Assembly (NCBI GenBank): GCA_964544365.1
Contig: CAZJCW010000027.1
Coordinates: 1-26,021, forward strand
Direction of reading: 5' to 3'
Length of the DNA: 26,021 nt
Source of the DNA: Alsobacter sp964544365
Lineage (GTDB): Bacteria; Pseudomonadota; Alphaproteobacteria; Rhizobiales; Beijerinckiaceae
Shown here: piece by piece, positions 1 to 7,266 of the stretch
Numbering within the stretch: the stretch's first letter is position 1
Layout of the letters: each line of letters opens with the position of its first letter
Made by a program: the position numbers and the translations under genes
Notes under the pieces: generated by a model
What the model was told of the DNA's origin: nothing
The model's input: only the letters and a program-made list of their open reading frames with translations
The model's database searches: none

Positions 1-400
1 CGACGACGTCGACCTCGTCCTTGTTGCGGCCCTTCTTGCGGTACTCCTCCTCGATTTTCCACTCGATCGGCAGACCGTGGCAGTCCCAGCCCGGCACGTA
101 GTTCGAGTCGTGCCCGAGCATCTGCTGCGACCGCGTGACCATGTCCTTGAGGATCTTGTTCAGCGCATGCCCGATGTGGATGTTGCCGTTGGCATAGGGC
201 GGTCCGTCGTGCAGCACGAACTTCGGCCGCCCCGCCGCCGTCTCGCGCAGGCGACGGTAGAGATCCATCTGCCTCCACCGCTCGAGAAGCTGCGGCTCCC
301 GCTGCGGCAGGCCGGCGCGCATCGGAAACTCCGTCTGCGGCAGGAACAGGGTCTTGGAATAGTCGCGGCCGGCGGCAGCGTCCTTGGGGCGATCGTTCAT
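1..400 (-). CDS. ileS: Isoleucyl-tRNA synthetase, N-terminal part (runs off left edge)
   Basis: This is the first 133 codons of a cytoplasmic class I aminoacyl-tRNA synthetase that charges tRNA-Ile. The reverse strand reads from an ATG at 400 without a stop to the window edge. The HIGH nucleotide-binding signature (NIHIGHALNK) lies at about residues 73-82. It is preceded by FVLHDGPPYANG and followed by GWDCHGLPIEWK, all diagnostic of IleS. The C-terminal two thirds, including KMSKS, lie outside the window. It follows ribF on the same strand after 180 bp, the conserved ribF-ileS order (lspA would be expected next). No strong ribosome binding site is visible. The identification is secure; only the far end is missing. 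Confidence 0.96.
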   Translation of the reverse strand, partial: MNDRPKDAAAGRDYSKTLFLPQTEFPMRAGLPQREPQLLERWRQMDLYRRLRETAAGRPKFVLHDGPPYANGNIHIGHALNKILKDMVTRSQQMLGHDSNYVPGWDCHGLPIEWKIEEEYRKKGRNKDEVDVV

Positions 401-580
401 GGCGGGGCAACCGTGTGGACGCCGGCCTGCGCCGGCGGATGTCGGGAGATGCGGCGGCGGACGTCGTCCCGGCCCGTCGCGAGGCGTCAGCCTTTCGCGA
501 GGGCCGGGCCGGTAATTCGCCGCATCAGGGCGCGCAGGAGCCGGAACCGAACCATGACGCGGGTTCTAGCAGGCCGTATC

Positions 581-1597
581 TCACAGATAAAGGGCATCGG
601 GGAAAGGCAGCAGACTGGGCGCGGGGATATCCGGTCCGCGCGCCAGCGCCGCGCGGGCGGCGGCGCTGTCCGTCTGCATCTGGCGGACGAGATCGTCGAC
701 GCTGGTGAATTTCTCCTCGCCGCGCAGCCACGCCACGAACTCGACGTCCAGGCGCCGGCCATACAGGTCGCCGGAATAGTCGAACAGGAAGACCTCGAGA
801 AGCGGCGCGCCGTCGTCGAATGTCGGCCGCCGGCCGAAGCTTGCGACACCGTCGAGGAGCACCTGGCCCAGCGCAACGCGCACCGCGTAGATGCCGTGCC
901 GGAGGCCGCAGCCCGCCTCGAGCTTCAGGTTAGCGGTCGGGAAGCCGAGCGTGCGGCCGCGCTTCTCACCGTGCTGGACGGTCGAGCGGACGACCCAGCG
1001 CGAGCCGATCAGCCGCGCGGCGGCCTCGACGTCGCCCTCCCCCAGCCTGGCGCGGATGGCGCTGGACGACACCGGCTCGTCGCCCTCCCGCAAGGGTGGG
1101 ACGATCTCCACCGCAAGGCCGGCATTGGAGGCCTGCTGGGCGAGATGGCCGGGCGTGCCCTCCCGGCCGCGGCCGAAATGGAAATCGTGCCCGGCGGTGA
1201 CGCCGGAGAGGCCGAGGTTCCCGACGAGGAGGTCGGCGATGAAGGCCTCCGCGGTCGTGCCAGCCATCGCGGCGTCGAAGGGCAGGACGATGGCGCCGGC
1301 GAGGCCGAGGCGCTGCGCGATCGCGAGCTTCAGCGGTTCGGGCGTCAGCCGGAACATCTGCTCCTGCGGGCGGAAATAGGCCCTGGGATGAGGTTCGAAG
1401 GTCAGCAGCACGGCGGGGCGTCCCAATCGCCGGCCAAGGCCCCGGGCGGCGTCGAGCACCGTGCGGTGACCCCGGTGAAGACCGTCGAAGTTGCCCAGGG
1501 CCGCGACCGCGCCTGCCAGTTCCTGCGGCACGGGGCCGCGGCCGCGCAAGACGGCAAACGGGCCGGGCGCACCGGCGGAGGAATTCTGGTCGTTCAT
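581..1597 (-). CDS. ribF: Bifunctional riboflavin kinase / FAD synthetase
   Basis: This 338-residue protein converts riboflavin to FMN and then FAD in the cytoplasm. The N-terminal FMN adenylyltransferase domain (about residues 30-195) carries the nucleotidyl-transferase motif GNFDGLHRGH (35-44) and the VSSSAIR segment near 177. The C-terminal flavokinase domain (about 200-325) has GFPTANL (219-225), FGRRPTF (255-261) and the LEVFLFDYSGDLYG block near 268-281. The length matches the bacterial bifunctional family. The ATG at 1597 is the likely start, although the upstream Shine-Dalgarno match is poor. It lies 79 bp downstream of the MaoC gene and 180 bp upstream of ileS on the same strand, so the three may be co-transcribed. 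Confidence 0.96.
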   Translation of the reverse strand: MNDQNSSAGAPGPFAVLRGRGPVPQELAGAVAALGNFDGLHRGHRTVLDAARGLGRRLGRPAVLLTFEPHPRAYFRPQEQMFRLTPEPLKLAIAQRLGLAGAIVLPFDAAMAGTTAEAFIADLLVGNLGLSGVTAGHDFHFGRGREGTPGHLAQQASNAGLAVEIVPPLREGDEPVSSSAIRARLGEGDVEAAARLIGSRWVVRSTVQHGEKRGRTLGFPTANLKLEAGCGLRHGIYAVRVALGQVLLDGVASFGRRPTFDDGAPLLEVFLFDYSGDLYGRRLDVEFVAWLRGEEKFTSVDDLVRQMQTDSAAARAALARGPDIPAPSLLPFPDALYL

Positions 1598-1676
1598 GCG
1601 CGATCTTGGCTGCGGCCGCTGGCCGACGGGAGGCCGGGTTGGAGCGGGCGCAAACTGGCGCGCGTCCGGGCCACGG

Positions 1677-2111
1677 TCAAGAGCGACGCGCCCCCGAGGG
1701 CACCATCACCCAGGCCTCGCCCTCGAGCACCGGCTTTCCGTCGACGAGACACTGGCAGTCAAGCCGGACGCGGCGGCCCTTTTCCACCATTTCGGCGACC
1801 TCGACGACGGCTCCGACGACGTCGCCGATCTTGACCGGGGCAAGGAACCGCAACGTCTGCGACAGATACACGGCGCCGGGCCCCGGCATCCGCGTGCCGA
1901 TGACGGCCGAGATCAGGCTGGCCGTGAACATGCCATGCGCGATGCGCTGGCCGAAGCGCGTGGTGGCGGCGAAATCGTCCGACAGGTGGATCGGGTTCAC
2001 GTCGCCCGACACTTCTGCGAACTGGTTCACCGTGCTCGCCATGACGGTGCGCAGCAGGCTGTCCCGCATTCCGACGGACAGTTCCTCGAATGTGTAGGTC
2101 TTGAGCGGCAC
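1677..2111 (-). CDS. MaoC-family dehydratase / (R)-specific enoyl-CoA hydratase-like
   Basis: This 144-residue single hot-dog-fold protein is of the MaoC/PhaJ type. Such proteins hydrate or dehydrate enoyl-CoA thioesters in fatty-acid or polyhydroxyalkanoate metabolism. The hydratase signature is visible as FAEVSGDVNPIH, with the catalytic pair Asp37 and His42, followed by GQRIAHGMFTASLIS. The start is a GTG at 2111 with a GAGGA ribosome-binding sequence about five bases upstream; no in-frame ATG comes before the conserved core. It lies just upstream of ribF on the same strand, an order I recall from other alphaproteobacteria. The acyl chain specificity cannot be read from the sequence. Confidence 0.88.
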   Translation of the reverse strand: MPLKTYTFEELSVGMRDSLLRTVMASTVNQFAEVSGDVNPIHLSDDFAATTRFGQRIAHGMFTASLISAVIGTRMPGPGAVYLSQTLRFLAPVKIGDVVGAVVEVAEMVEKGRRVRLDCQCLVDGKPVLEGEAWVMVPSGARRS

Positions 2112-2332
2112 GGGATCCTCGGCAGCAGTCCAGAAGGGCCTCAGTATCGGCCGGCGACAGCGGCGCTTCCATAAGACCTTTAGCGCCCCGAGGCCCGCAC
2201 AACCGCAGGAAGTGAAACCGGCCTGTTAACGCAAACGAAAGCGGCCGAGGTTAAGTAACAAGAGCATGTCGCATTTCGGATACCGAGAACAGGATCCGAA
2301 CAGGTTTGAAACGCCGCCGCCAGGAGGCTCTA

Positions 2333-2716
2333 TTGCAGATCGATCCCTCCACACCGATCCTCGTCGTTGACGATTATCAGACGATGATCCGCATCATCCG
2401 CAATCTCCTGAAGCAACTCGGCTTCGAGAACGTGGACGACGCGACCGACGGCGTGGAGGCGATGGCGAAGCTGCGCCAGCGCAAGTATGGGCTGATCATC
2501 TCCGACTGGAACATGGAGCCCATGACGGGCTACGACCTCCTGAAGACCGTTCGCTCGGACGATTCCCTCAAGACGACACCGTTCATCATGGTGACCGCGG
2601 AATCGAAGACGGACAACGTGATCGCCGCCAAGAAGGCCGGGGTCAGCAGCTACATCGTCAAGCCGTTCAACGCGCAGACCCTTCGGTCCAAGATCGAGTC
2701 CATCTTCGGGGAGTGA
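2333..2716 (+). CDS. CheY-like single-domain response regulator
   Basis: This 127-residue stand-alone receiver domain has no output domain. It has the acidic pair Asp13-Asp14, the phospho-acceptor Asp58 inside SDWNMEPMTG (very close to the E. coli CheY surround), Thr88, Tyr107 and Lys110 in the order expected of a true chemotaxis-type CheY. The start is inferred as TTG at 2333, because AGGAGG lies five bases upstream (2322-2327) and the protein then begins directly at the first beta strand. An upstream TTG at 2306 would add only Arg-rich residues. The next gene, 28 bp downstream, is a CheZ-type phosphatase, so the two probably form a signalling pair. No methyl-accepting protein, CheA or CheW is in the window. 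The partner kinase and target are unknown. Confidence 0.9.
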   Translation: MQIDPSTPILVVDDYQTMIRIIRNLLKQLGFENVDDATDGVEAMAKLRQRKYGLIISDWNMEPMTGYDLLKTVRSDDSLKTTPFIMVTAESKTDNVIAAKKAGVSSYIVKPFNAQTLRSKIESIFGE

Positions 2717-2744
2717 CGCGGCTGCGCCGCGCGGGACGTCAGCC

Positions 2745-3365
2745 ATGACACAAAGGCCGGGACCCGCGAGACGCCACAGCGACATGCTTCCCGGTCCCGT
2801 GCAGCCGCCGCCGCTCTTTCGCGCGAGCCGCGCCCTCGACGCCACCGCCGACGCCGCACCTTCCCGTGCGCCCCTGATGCGCGAGATCAACGCGGCCGCT
2901 GACTACCTGCGCTTCGTGAGGAGGGAACTCTCCGCGCTGGGCGCGAACGAACTGGCCAAGGGCCAGATCCCCGCAGCAACCCAGGAACTCGATTTCATCA
3001 TCGAGGACTGCGGAGAGGTCTCCAACGCCATCATGACGGCAGCCGAGCAGGTGATGGCCGAACGCGATCTCGACGCCGACGCGTTCCGGGCCTTCGTTGC
3101 CGAGCGGATGACGACGGTGATCCTGCAATGCGCCATGCAGGACATTGCCTCGCAGCGCGCGCGCCGCATCCAGGCCGTTCTGGCGACGATCGAACGCCGG
3201 CTCGCCCGCATCGCCACCTTCGCCGCGACGCGCGATCTTCCGGAAATCGTCGATTTCGAACCGGAGGACCCGCGATTCGATCCGCCGCGGCCGCAGATCG
3301 GCCCCAGCCCGCCCGGCGGCGGCAACGACCAGGACAGCATCGACCGGCTCCTCGCCGCGCCGTGA
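2745..3365 (+). CDS. Divergent CheZ-type phosphatase
   Basis: This 206-residue protein is predicted to speed removal of phosphate from the neighbouring CheY-like receiver. The helical core contains MQDIASQR at 131-138. The Asp133/Gln137 spacing matches the Asp-x3-Gln catalytic pair of E. coli CheZ (D143/Q147, in FQDLTGQ). A Pro/Gly-rich linker (about 175-194) leads to a C-terminal acidic amphipathic tail, QDSIDRLLAAP, resembling the CheY-binding tail of CheZ. The N-terminal 40 residues are Pro/Ala-rich and low in complexity, so the true start could be a later ATG such as 2784; no clear ribosome binding site marks 2745. Overall identity to enterobacterial CheZ looks low; the call rests on these two motifs plus adjacency to cheY. 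Confidence 0.75.
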   Translation: MTQRPGPARRHSDMLPGPVQPPPLFRASRALDATADAAPSRAPLMREINAAADYLRFVRRELSALGANELAKGQIPAATQELDFIIEDCGEVSNAIMTAAEQVMAERDLDADAFRAFVAERMTTVILQCAMQDIASQRARRIQAVLATIERRLARIATFAATRDLPEIVDFEPEDPRFDPPRPQIGPSPPGGGNDQDSIDRLLAAP

Positions 3366-3377
3366 GGCGGCGCCGGG

Positions 3378-4046
3378 TCAGGCGTTCTTGGCGAGCGCCC
3401 GATGTCCCGCCAGCAGGGCGCCGACACCTTCGCGCAGGACGACTTCGGGATCGATGCCCGGCCCGAGCTGGCGCGCCGCGGCAAGGGTCGCGACCCCGTG
3501 CGCCAGGGCCCAGACCTCCAGCGCCAGCCTGCGGGGATCGCCCGTGACACGGCCCGACACCGCCAGAGCCCGCGCGATGCCATTGAGCAGGATGTCGAAG
3601 GCGCCGTTGGCCTGCCCGGCATCGCCGCCCTCCTTGTCCGGGGCGGCGCACCAGGAGAACATTGCCTCGTAGAGGCCGGGTTCCTCTCGGGCGAACGACA
3701 GGTAGGCCCGGCCCATGGCGACAAGGCCGTCGCGCGGATCGCCGCCGGCGGCGAGCGCCGCCGACAACCGTTCGGCGAAGAGGGTGAAGCCCTGCCGCGC
3801 GACCTCGGCCAGCAGCGCGTCGCGGTCGCGGAAATGGCGATAGGGCGCCGCAGGGCTGACGCCGGCCAGCTTCGCCGCGTCGGCCAGCGAAAAGCCCTGT
3901 GCGCCCCGCTCGCCAAGCAGTGCACGGGCGGCGTCCACGAGAGCCTCCTTGAGCCGGCCATGGTGGTAGCCGCGGCGCGCGAAGGGGCCGCAGCCGAAGG
4001 GAGGCGGACCTCCCGGTCCAAAGGGCCCGCGCCGGTGCATCGTCAT
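3378..4046 (-). CDS. TetR-family regulator with WHG-type ligand domain
   Basis: This 222-residue protein has a TetR/AcrR N-terminal helix-turn-helix. The recognisable stretch runs from GRLKEALVDAARALL (near 30) through SLADAAKLAGVSPAAPYRHF to the following helix. The C-terminal part contains WALAHGVATL, the Trp-His-Gly element of the WHG ligand-binding subgroup. The first 28 residues form an unusual Gly/Pro/His-rich leader (MHRRGPFGPGG and onward). It is convergent with the CheZ-type gene, with only 12 bp between stops, and has no clear target gene beside it. As with most TetR proteins, it is probably a ligand-responsive repressor; the ligand is unknown. Confidence 0.88.
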   Translation of the reverse strand: MTMHRRGPFGPGGPPPFGCGPFARRGYHHGRLKEALVDAARALLGERGAQGFSLADAAKLAGVSPAAPYRHFRDRDALLAEVARQGFTLFAERLSAALAAGGDPRDGLVAMGRAYLSFAREEPGLYEAMFSWCAAPDKEGGDAGQANGAFDILLNGIARALAVSGRVTGDPRRLALEVWALAHGVATLAAARQLGPGIDPEVVLREGVGALLAGHRALAKNA

Positions 4047-4424
4047 CCGTTAGAGCATTTCGGGGCCCGGTGTCATCCGGACCGGTGCGATTTCCGCCGC
4101 GTCGGGTGCGGCGGCGGTGAACGCGGTGCTGCGATGGAACCCGGGCGGCGTGCCTCCCGCGACGTGGACGTCGCCGGCATCCCTTCGTTTCCTGTCCACA
4201 CCTCGTCCAAGAGATCGGTTTCCGGGCATCGCTGCGCCCCTGGGAGCGACCGAACGTCGCGTCCTGACGAACGGCGCTGCCCGTCGACCTCCGTCGAGCT
4301 TTGGCCCCCGCGCCACCGTCGCCAGCCGGTCGGTCCCGCCGCCGGGGATGTCGGGGCGGACGCACTGCTGGCCGGACGCGCCTGCGGTTGACGACCGCGC
4401 TGCGGCATGATCTTTCGGGCTTCG
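4047..4424. other. Gene-free stretch between tetR and pgsA
   Basis: About 380 bp with no convincing gene. Both strands stay open over parts of it, but the conceptual proteins are Arg/Pro/Ser-rich with no recognisable motif, as expected from GC-rich non-coding DNA. It must contain the promoters of the leftward tetR and the rightward pgsA operon, but I cannot pick a confident -35/-10 pair. In several Hyphomicrobiales uvrC sits just before pgsA; I see no uvrC remnant here. Confidence 0.5.
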
Positions 4425-5021
4425 ATGTCGCTGGCGAACCCGATGCGGGCCCATCCGTTCAACCTACCCAACGTGCTGACCTACGGGCGCGTCGTCGCCG
4501 TTCCCGTGGTGGTCATCTGCATGTTCTGGCCCGAGGAATACTGGATGCGCTGGGTCGCGCTCGGCGTGTTCGCCGTGGCCGGCATCACGGACTATTTCGA
4601 CGGCTACCTGGCGCGGGCGTGGTCCCAGCAGTCGGCGCTCGGGCGGATGCTCGATCCCATCGCCGACAAGCTGCTGGTCGCAGCCTGCCTGCTGATGCTC
4701 GTCGCAGACCGCACCATCTCCAGCTGGTCGATCTGGGCGGCCATCGTCATCCTGTCGCGCGAGATCCTCGTCTCCGGCCTGCGCGAGTATCTCGCCGAAC
4801 TGCGGGTCAGCGTCCCCGTGTCGGCCATCGCCAAGTGGAAGACGACGCTGCAGCTGGTCGCGGTCGGGTTTCTCATCGCGGGCCCTGCTGGCGAGACGGT
4901 GCTGCCCGGGACGACGATGATTGGCCTCGTCCTCCTCTGGATTGCCGCCGTGCTGACGCTGTGGACCGGGTGGGACTATTTCCGCGCCGGCATCCATCAC
5001 GTCATCGACCACGGGGCCTGA
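4425..5021 (+). CDS. pgsA: CDP-diacylglycerol-glycerol-3-phosphate 3-phosphatidyltransferase
   Basis: PgsA makes phosphatidylglycerophosphate from CDP-diacylglycerol and glycerol-3-phosphate, the first step to phosphatidylglycerol, in the inner membrane. The CDP-alcohol phosphotransferase signature (D-G-x2-A-R-x8-G-x3-D-x3-D) is complete from DGYLARAW to GRMLDPIAD, and several hydrophobic helices surround it. I favour the ATG at 4425 (198 residues), which begins just before the conserved HPFNLPNVLTYGR opening. ATGs at 4407 and 4443 are also possible and no strong ribosome binding site decides. moaD follows after only five bases and moaE after one more, so pgsA probably heads a three-gene operon. 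Confidence 0.95.
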   Translation: MSLANPMRAHPFNLPNVLTYGRVVAVPVVVICMFWPEEYWMRWVALGVFAVAGITDYFDGYLARAWSQQSALGRMLDPIADKLLVAACLLMLVADRTISSWSIWAAIVILSREILVSGLREYLAELRVSVPVSAIAKWKTTLQLVAVGFLIAGPAGETVLPGTTMIGLVLLWIAAVLTLWTGWDYFRAGIHHVIDHGA

Positions 5022-5026
5022 TCGCC

Positions 5027-5290
5027 ATGACGCGGCCGGTGAAGCTCGTCTATTTCGCCTGGGTCCGGGAACGGGTGGGCAAGCCTGACGAGACCGTGGA
5101 CGTGCCGGACGACGTCGTCACCGTGTCCGATCTCGCCGCCTGGCTCGCCACGCGCGGCGAGGAATACGCCCATGCCTTCGAGAATCCAGGCGTCGTGCGC
5201 GCGGCCGTCGACAAGCGCCATGTCCGGCCGGAGACGCCCATCGCAGGGGCGGCGGAGATCGCGTTCTTCCCGCCCATGACCGGGGGCTGA
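5027..5290 (+). CDS. moaD: Molybdopterin synthase small subunit (sulfur carrier)
   Basis: This 87-residue beta-grasp, ubiquitin-like protein donates sulfur as a C-terminal thiocarboxylate during molybdopterin synthesis. The protein ends in FFPPMTGG, with the terminal Gly-Gly needed for adenylation and thiocarboxylation. The N-terminal VKLVYFAWVRERVG strand and helix is typical of MoaD. The ATG at 5027 follows the pgsA stop by five bases, and moaE starts one base after the moaD stop, so translation is probably coupled with moaE, its partner subunit. Confidence 0.95.
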   Translation: MTRPVKLVYFAWVRERVGKPDETVDVPDDVVTVSDLAAWLATRGEEYAHAFENPGVVRAAVDKRHVRPETPIAGAAEIAFFPPMTGG

Positions 5291-5291
5291 G

Positions 5292-5753
5292 ATGGACTGC
5301 CCCGTGACCGTGCGCGTCCAGGCGGAGGATTTCGACCTCGCCGTCGAGGTCGCGGCGCTGACGAAAGGGCGCACGGACATCGGCGCCGTCGTCACCTTCG
5401 CCGGCCTTTGCCGCGGCGAGGCCGGATCGCTCGCCGCACTCGAACTCGAGCATTATCCGGGCATGGCCGAGGAGGAGATGGGCCGTGTCGCCCGTCAGGC
5501 GGCCGAACGATGGCCCCTGCAGGGCGTCACCGCCATCCACCGGCACGGCAGGATCGCGCCCGGCGAAACCATCGTCCTGGTCGTTACCGCCTCCGCGCAT
5601 CGCGCGGCGGCCTTCGCCGCTGCCGAGTTCCTGATGGATTACCTCAAGACCGATGCGCCCTTCTGGAAGAAGGAGCACCGCGCCGACGGATCGACCGGCG
5701 GCTGGGTCGAGGCCAAGGAGGCCGACGACCGCGCGAAGGAGCGCTGGGCTTAG
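5292..5753 (+). CDS. moaE: Molybdopterin synthase catalytic subunit
   Basis: This 153-residue large subunit of molybdopterin synthase uses MoaD thiocarboxylate to convert precursor Z (cPMP) into molybdopterin. Diagnostic segments are GAVVTFAGLCRG, LELEHYPGMAEEEM, the HRHGRIAPGE block, the SAHRAAAFAA helix and DYLKTDAPFWKKE, which carries the conserved active-site lysines. The length is normal for the family. It is the last gene of the pgsA-moaD-moaE cluster and is convergent with the cupin gene 19 bp away. The cell therefore appears to make molybdenum cofactor, although no molybdoenzyme is in the window. Confidence 0.95.
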   Translation: MDCPVTVRVQAEDFDLAVEVAALTKGRTDIGAVVTFAGLCRGEAGSLAALELEHYPGMAEEEMGRVARQAAERWPLQGVTAIHRHGRIAPGETIVLVVTASAHRAAAFAAAEFLMDYLKTDAPFWKKEHRADGSTGGWVEAKEADDRAKERWA

Positions 5754-5772
5754 CAGCGCGTTCGAGGCAGCC

Positions 5773-6162
5773 CTATTCGCCGCCCTGCGGGCCATAGAAA
5801 ATCACCCAGGTTTCGAAATCCGGGGTGAAACTCTCGAAGCGGTGTTCCATGCCTGCCGGGACGAAGATCACGTCCCCCGCCACGAACGACACCCGCTCCC
5901 CTGCCCTGAAGAAGACGCCGCTGCCGGCGACCACGACATACAGTTCGTCCTGCAGATGCGGCGTTTGCGGATCGACGACCTGCGGTCGATACAGTTCGAC
6001 GGACATCGATCCGCTGCCGAAAACCCGGGCGAAGTGCCGGGACGATCCGGCAACGGCGACACGCGCTTGGGCGAGTGGGGCCAACCACGGTTCCGTGGGC
6101 GAGGCAGAGGCCCCGGATGGATCCGGGGCCGGGTCTGACGCGGGTCGGCCCTCCCCGTCCAT
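5773..6162 (-). CDS. Small cupin-domain protein
   Basis: This 129-residue single-domain cupin of unknown substrate has recognisable elements. The first is the metal-binding stretch around His69, Asp72 and Glu73, followed by the Gly at 80. The second is GDVIFVPAGMEHRFE, with Gly96, Pro102, Gly104 and His107. The first 25 residues are Pro/Asp/Ser-rich and probably disordered. The start at 6162 lies three bases after the ilvE stop, so the two genes are almost certainly co-transcribed. The substrate cannot be predicted; metal-dependent isomerases, dioxygenases and sugar-binding sensors all share this fold. Confidence 0.85.
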   Translation of the reverse strand: MDGEGRPASDPAPDPSGASASPTEPWLAPLAQARVAVAGSSRHFARVFGSGSMSVELYRPQVVDPQTPHLQDELYVVVAGSGVFFRAGERVSFVAGDVIFVPAGMEHRFESFTPDFETWVIFYGPQGGE

Positions 6163-6165
6163 GGC

Positions 6166-7053
6166 TCAGGCCGCGGATGCCTTCGGCTGCACCTCGGCCA
6201 TGTAGTCCTGCACCAGCGTCCGGGTGATGTTGCCGGGGTGGTAGACATGATCGGCGATCTGCGAGACCGGCGTCACCTCGGCCGCGGTCCCAGTGATGAA
6301 GCACTCGTTGAACGAGGGGAGTTCGTCCGGCAGGATCCGGCGCTCGATCACCTCCAGCCCGCGCCGCTTGGCGAGGTCGATGGTCGTGCGGCGGGTGATG
6401 CCGTCCAGGAAGCAGTCGGCGATGGGGGTGTGGATCTGCCCGTCGCGCGTGAAGAACACGTTCGCGCCGGTGCACTCCGCCACCCTGCCCTGCCAGTCGA
6501 GCATCAGCGCGTCGGCGAAGCCCTTCTTCTCGGCCCGGTGCTTCGAGATCGTGCAGATCATGTAGAGGCCGGCCGCCTTCGCGTCGGACGGCGCCGTCCG
6601 CGGGTCGGGACGACGATAGTCCGCCATGTCGAGCTTGATGCCCTTCATCTTGGTCTCGACGTCGAACATCGAGGGCCATTCCCAGACCGCGATGGCGACA
6701 TGGATCGTGGAGCGCTGGGCCGACACCGCCATCATCTCCGAACCGCGCCACGCGACGGGGCGGACATAGGCGTCCTTCATGTTGTTGAGGAGCAGCACCT
6801 TCTGCTTCGCCTCGTCGAGATCGGCCACCGAGAACGGGATCTCGAAATCCATGATGCCGGCCGACTTGTGCAGGCGCTCGGAATGCTCGGTCGACTTGAA
6901 CACGTGGCCGCCATAGGCCCGCTCGCCCTCGAACACGCAGGAGCCATAGTGCAACCCGTGCGTGAGCACGTGCACCTTCGCGTCGGTCCACGGCACGATC
7001 TGGCCGTCGAACCAGATGTAACCTTCGCGTTGGTCGAACGGGATGACGGACAT
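6166..7053 (-). CDS. ilvE: Branched-chain amino-acid aminotransferase
   Basis: This 295-residue class IV PLP-dependent transaminase acts in the last step of Leu, Ile and Val synthesis and the first step of their breakdown. The Schiff-base lysine is Lys159 in SDAKAAGLYM. Other family blocks are LHYGSCVFEGERAY (35-48), RPVAWRG, EWPSMF and VAECTGANVFF with Glu193. The ATG at 7053 is chosen because AAGGAGA lies just upstream. The frame stays open far upstream on the same strand, but that extension overlaps the MarR gene and has no family similarity. It is divergent from the MarR/two-component block, with a shared operator-like site between them. Confidence 0.96.
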   Translation of the reverse strand: MSVIPFDQREGYIWFDGQIVPWTDAKVHVLTHGLHYGSCVFEGERAYGGHVFKSTEHSERLHKSAGIMDFEIPFSVADLDEAKQKVLLLNNMKDAYVRPVAWRGSEMMAVSAQRSTIHVAIAVWEWPSMFDVETKMKGIKLDMADYRRPDPRTAPSDAKAAGLYMICTISKHRAEKKGFADALMLDWQGRVAECTGANVFFTRDGQIHTPIADCFLDGITRRTTIDLAKRRGLEVIERRILPDELPSFNECFITGTAAEVTPVSQIADHVYHPGNITRTLVQDYMAEVQPKASAA

Positions 7054-7071
7054 GACACTCTCCTTGGCGTC

Positions 7072-7114
7072 TTCGGCCTGTGTTCGGCCTGTCTTTGACT
7101 TGTCTCGGGCTGTC
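7072..7114 (-). repeat. Four degenerate ~11-nt repeats in the ilvE 5' leader
   Basis: Read on the ilvE mRNA strand, units resembling GACAGGCCGAA stand head to tail. Plus-strand positions are 7072-7082, 7083-7093, 7094-7104 and 7105-7114 (the last is 10 nt). The first two are nearly identical and the other two are diverged. They end a few bases before the ilvE ribosome binding site at about 7058-7064. No function is known to me; they could be a protein or sRNA binding array, or simple slippage. Confidence 0.55.
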
Positions 7115-7197
7115 GTCTCTGGGTCTCGACGGCGTATTCTGGCATCTTCGTGGTGCGCCCGGGACGGCAGGGCGCACTTTCCTTTCGCCGCGAGGCC

Positions 7198-7226
7198 TTG
7201 ACGAGTAACAATCACTCTGAAATATG
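7198..7226 (+). promoter_or_regulatory. Candidate promoter of the MarR/two-component operon
   Basis: TTGACG at 7198-7203 is followed after 17 bases by AATATG at 7221-7226, a plausible -35/-10 pair about 40 bp before the MarR start codon. The -10 region overlaps the inverted repeat at 7223-7243, the position expected for repression by a bound regulator. Inferred from sequence only. Confidence 0.5.
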
Positions 7227-7230
7227 TCAA
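7202..7230 (-). promoter_or_regulatory. Candidate promoter of ilvE
   Basis: On the minus strand a perfect TTGACA -35 (7230-7225) is followed after 17 bases by a weak -10-like TACTCG (7207-7202), leaving a leader of roughly 150 nt before ilvE. The -35 lies inside the inverted repeat at 7223-7243, so one bound protein could affect both divergent promoters. Confidence 0.4.
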
Positions 7231-7243
7231 CAACGCTGACATA
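7223..7243. promoter_or_regulatory. Operator-like perfect inverted repeat between ilvE and the MarR gene
   Basis: TATGTCA (7223-7229) and TGACATA (7237-7243) are exact inverted copies separated by 7 bases. The 21-bp size and its place over both candidate divergent promoters fit a dimeric winged-helix regulator. The adjacent MarR protein is the obvious candidate for autoregulation and control of ilvE. Binding itself is inference. Confidence 0.65.
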
Positions 7244-7266
7244 AAAACCGAGGAGCCTTCCTTCCG

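Noticed and set aside
77..1834. 585-codon open frame on the plus strand
   Set aside because: It runs antisense to ribF, ileS and the MaoC gene, is Arg/Ala/Pro-rich and has no family motif; typical of GC-rich antisense.
4073..4471. Possible gene or uvrC remnant before pgsA
   Set aside because: Conceptual proteins on both strands lack motifs of UvrC or any known family.
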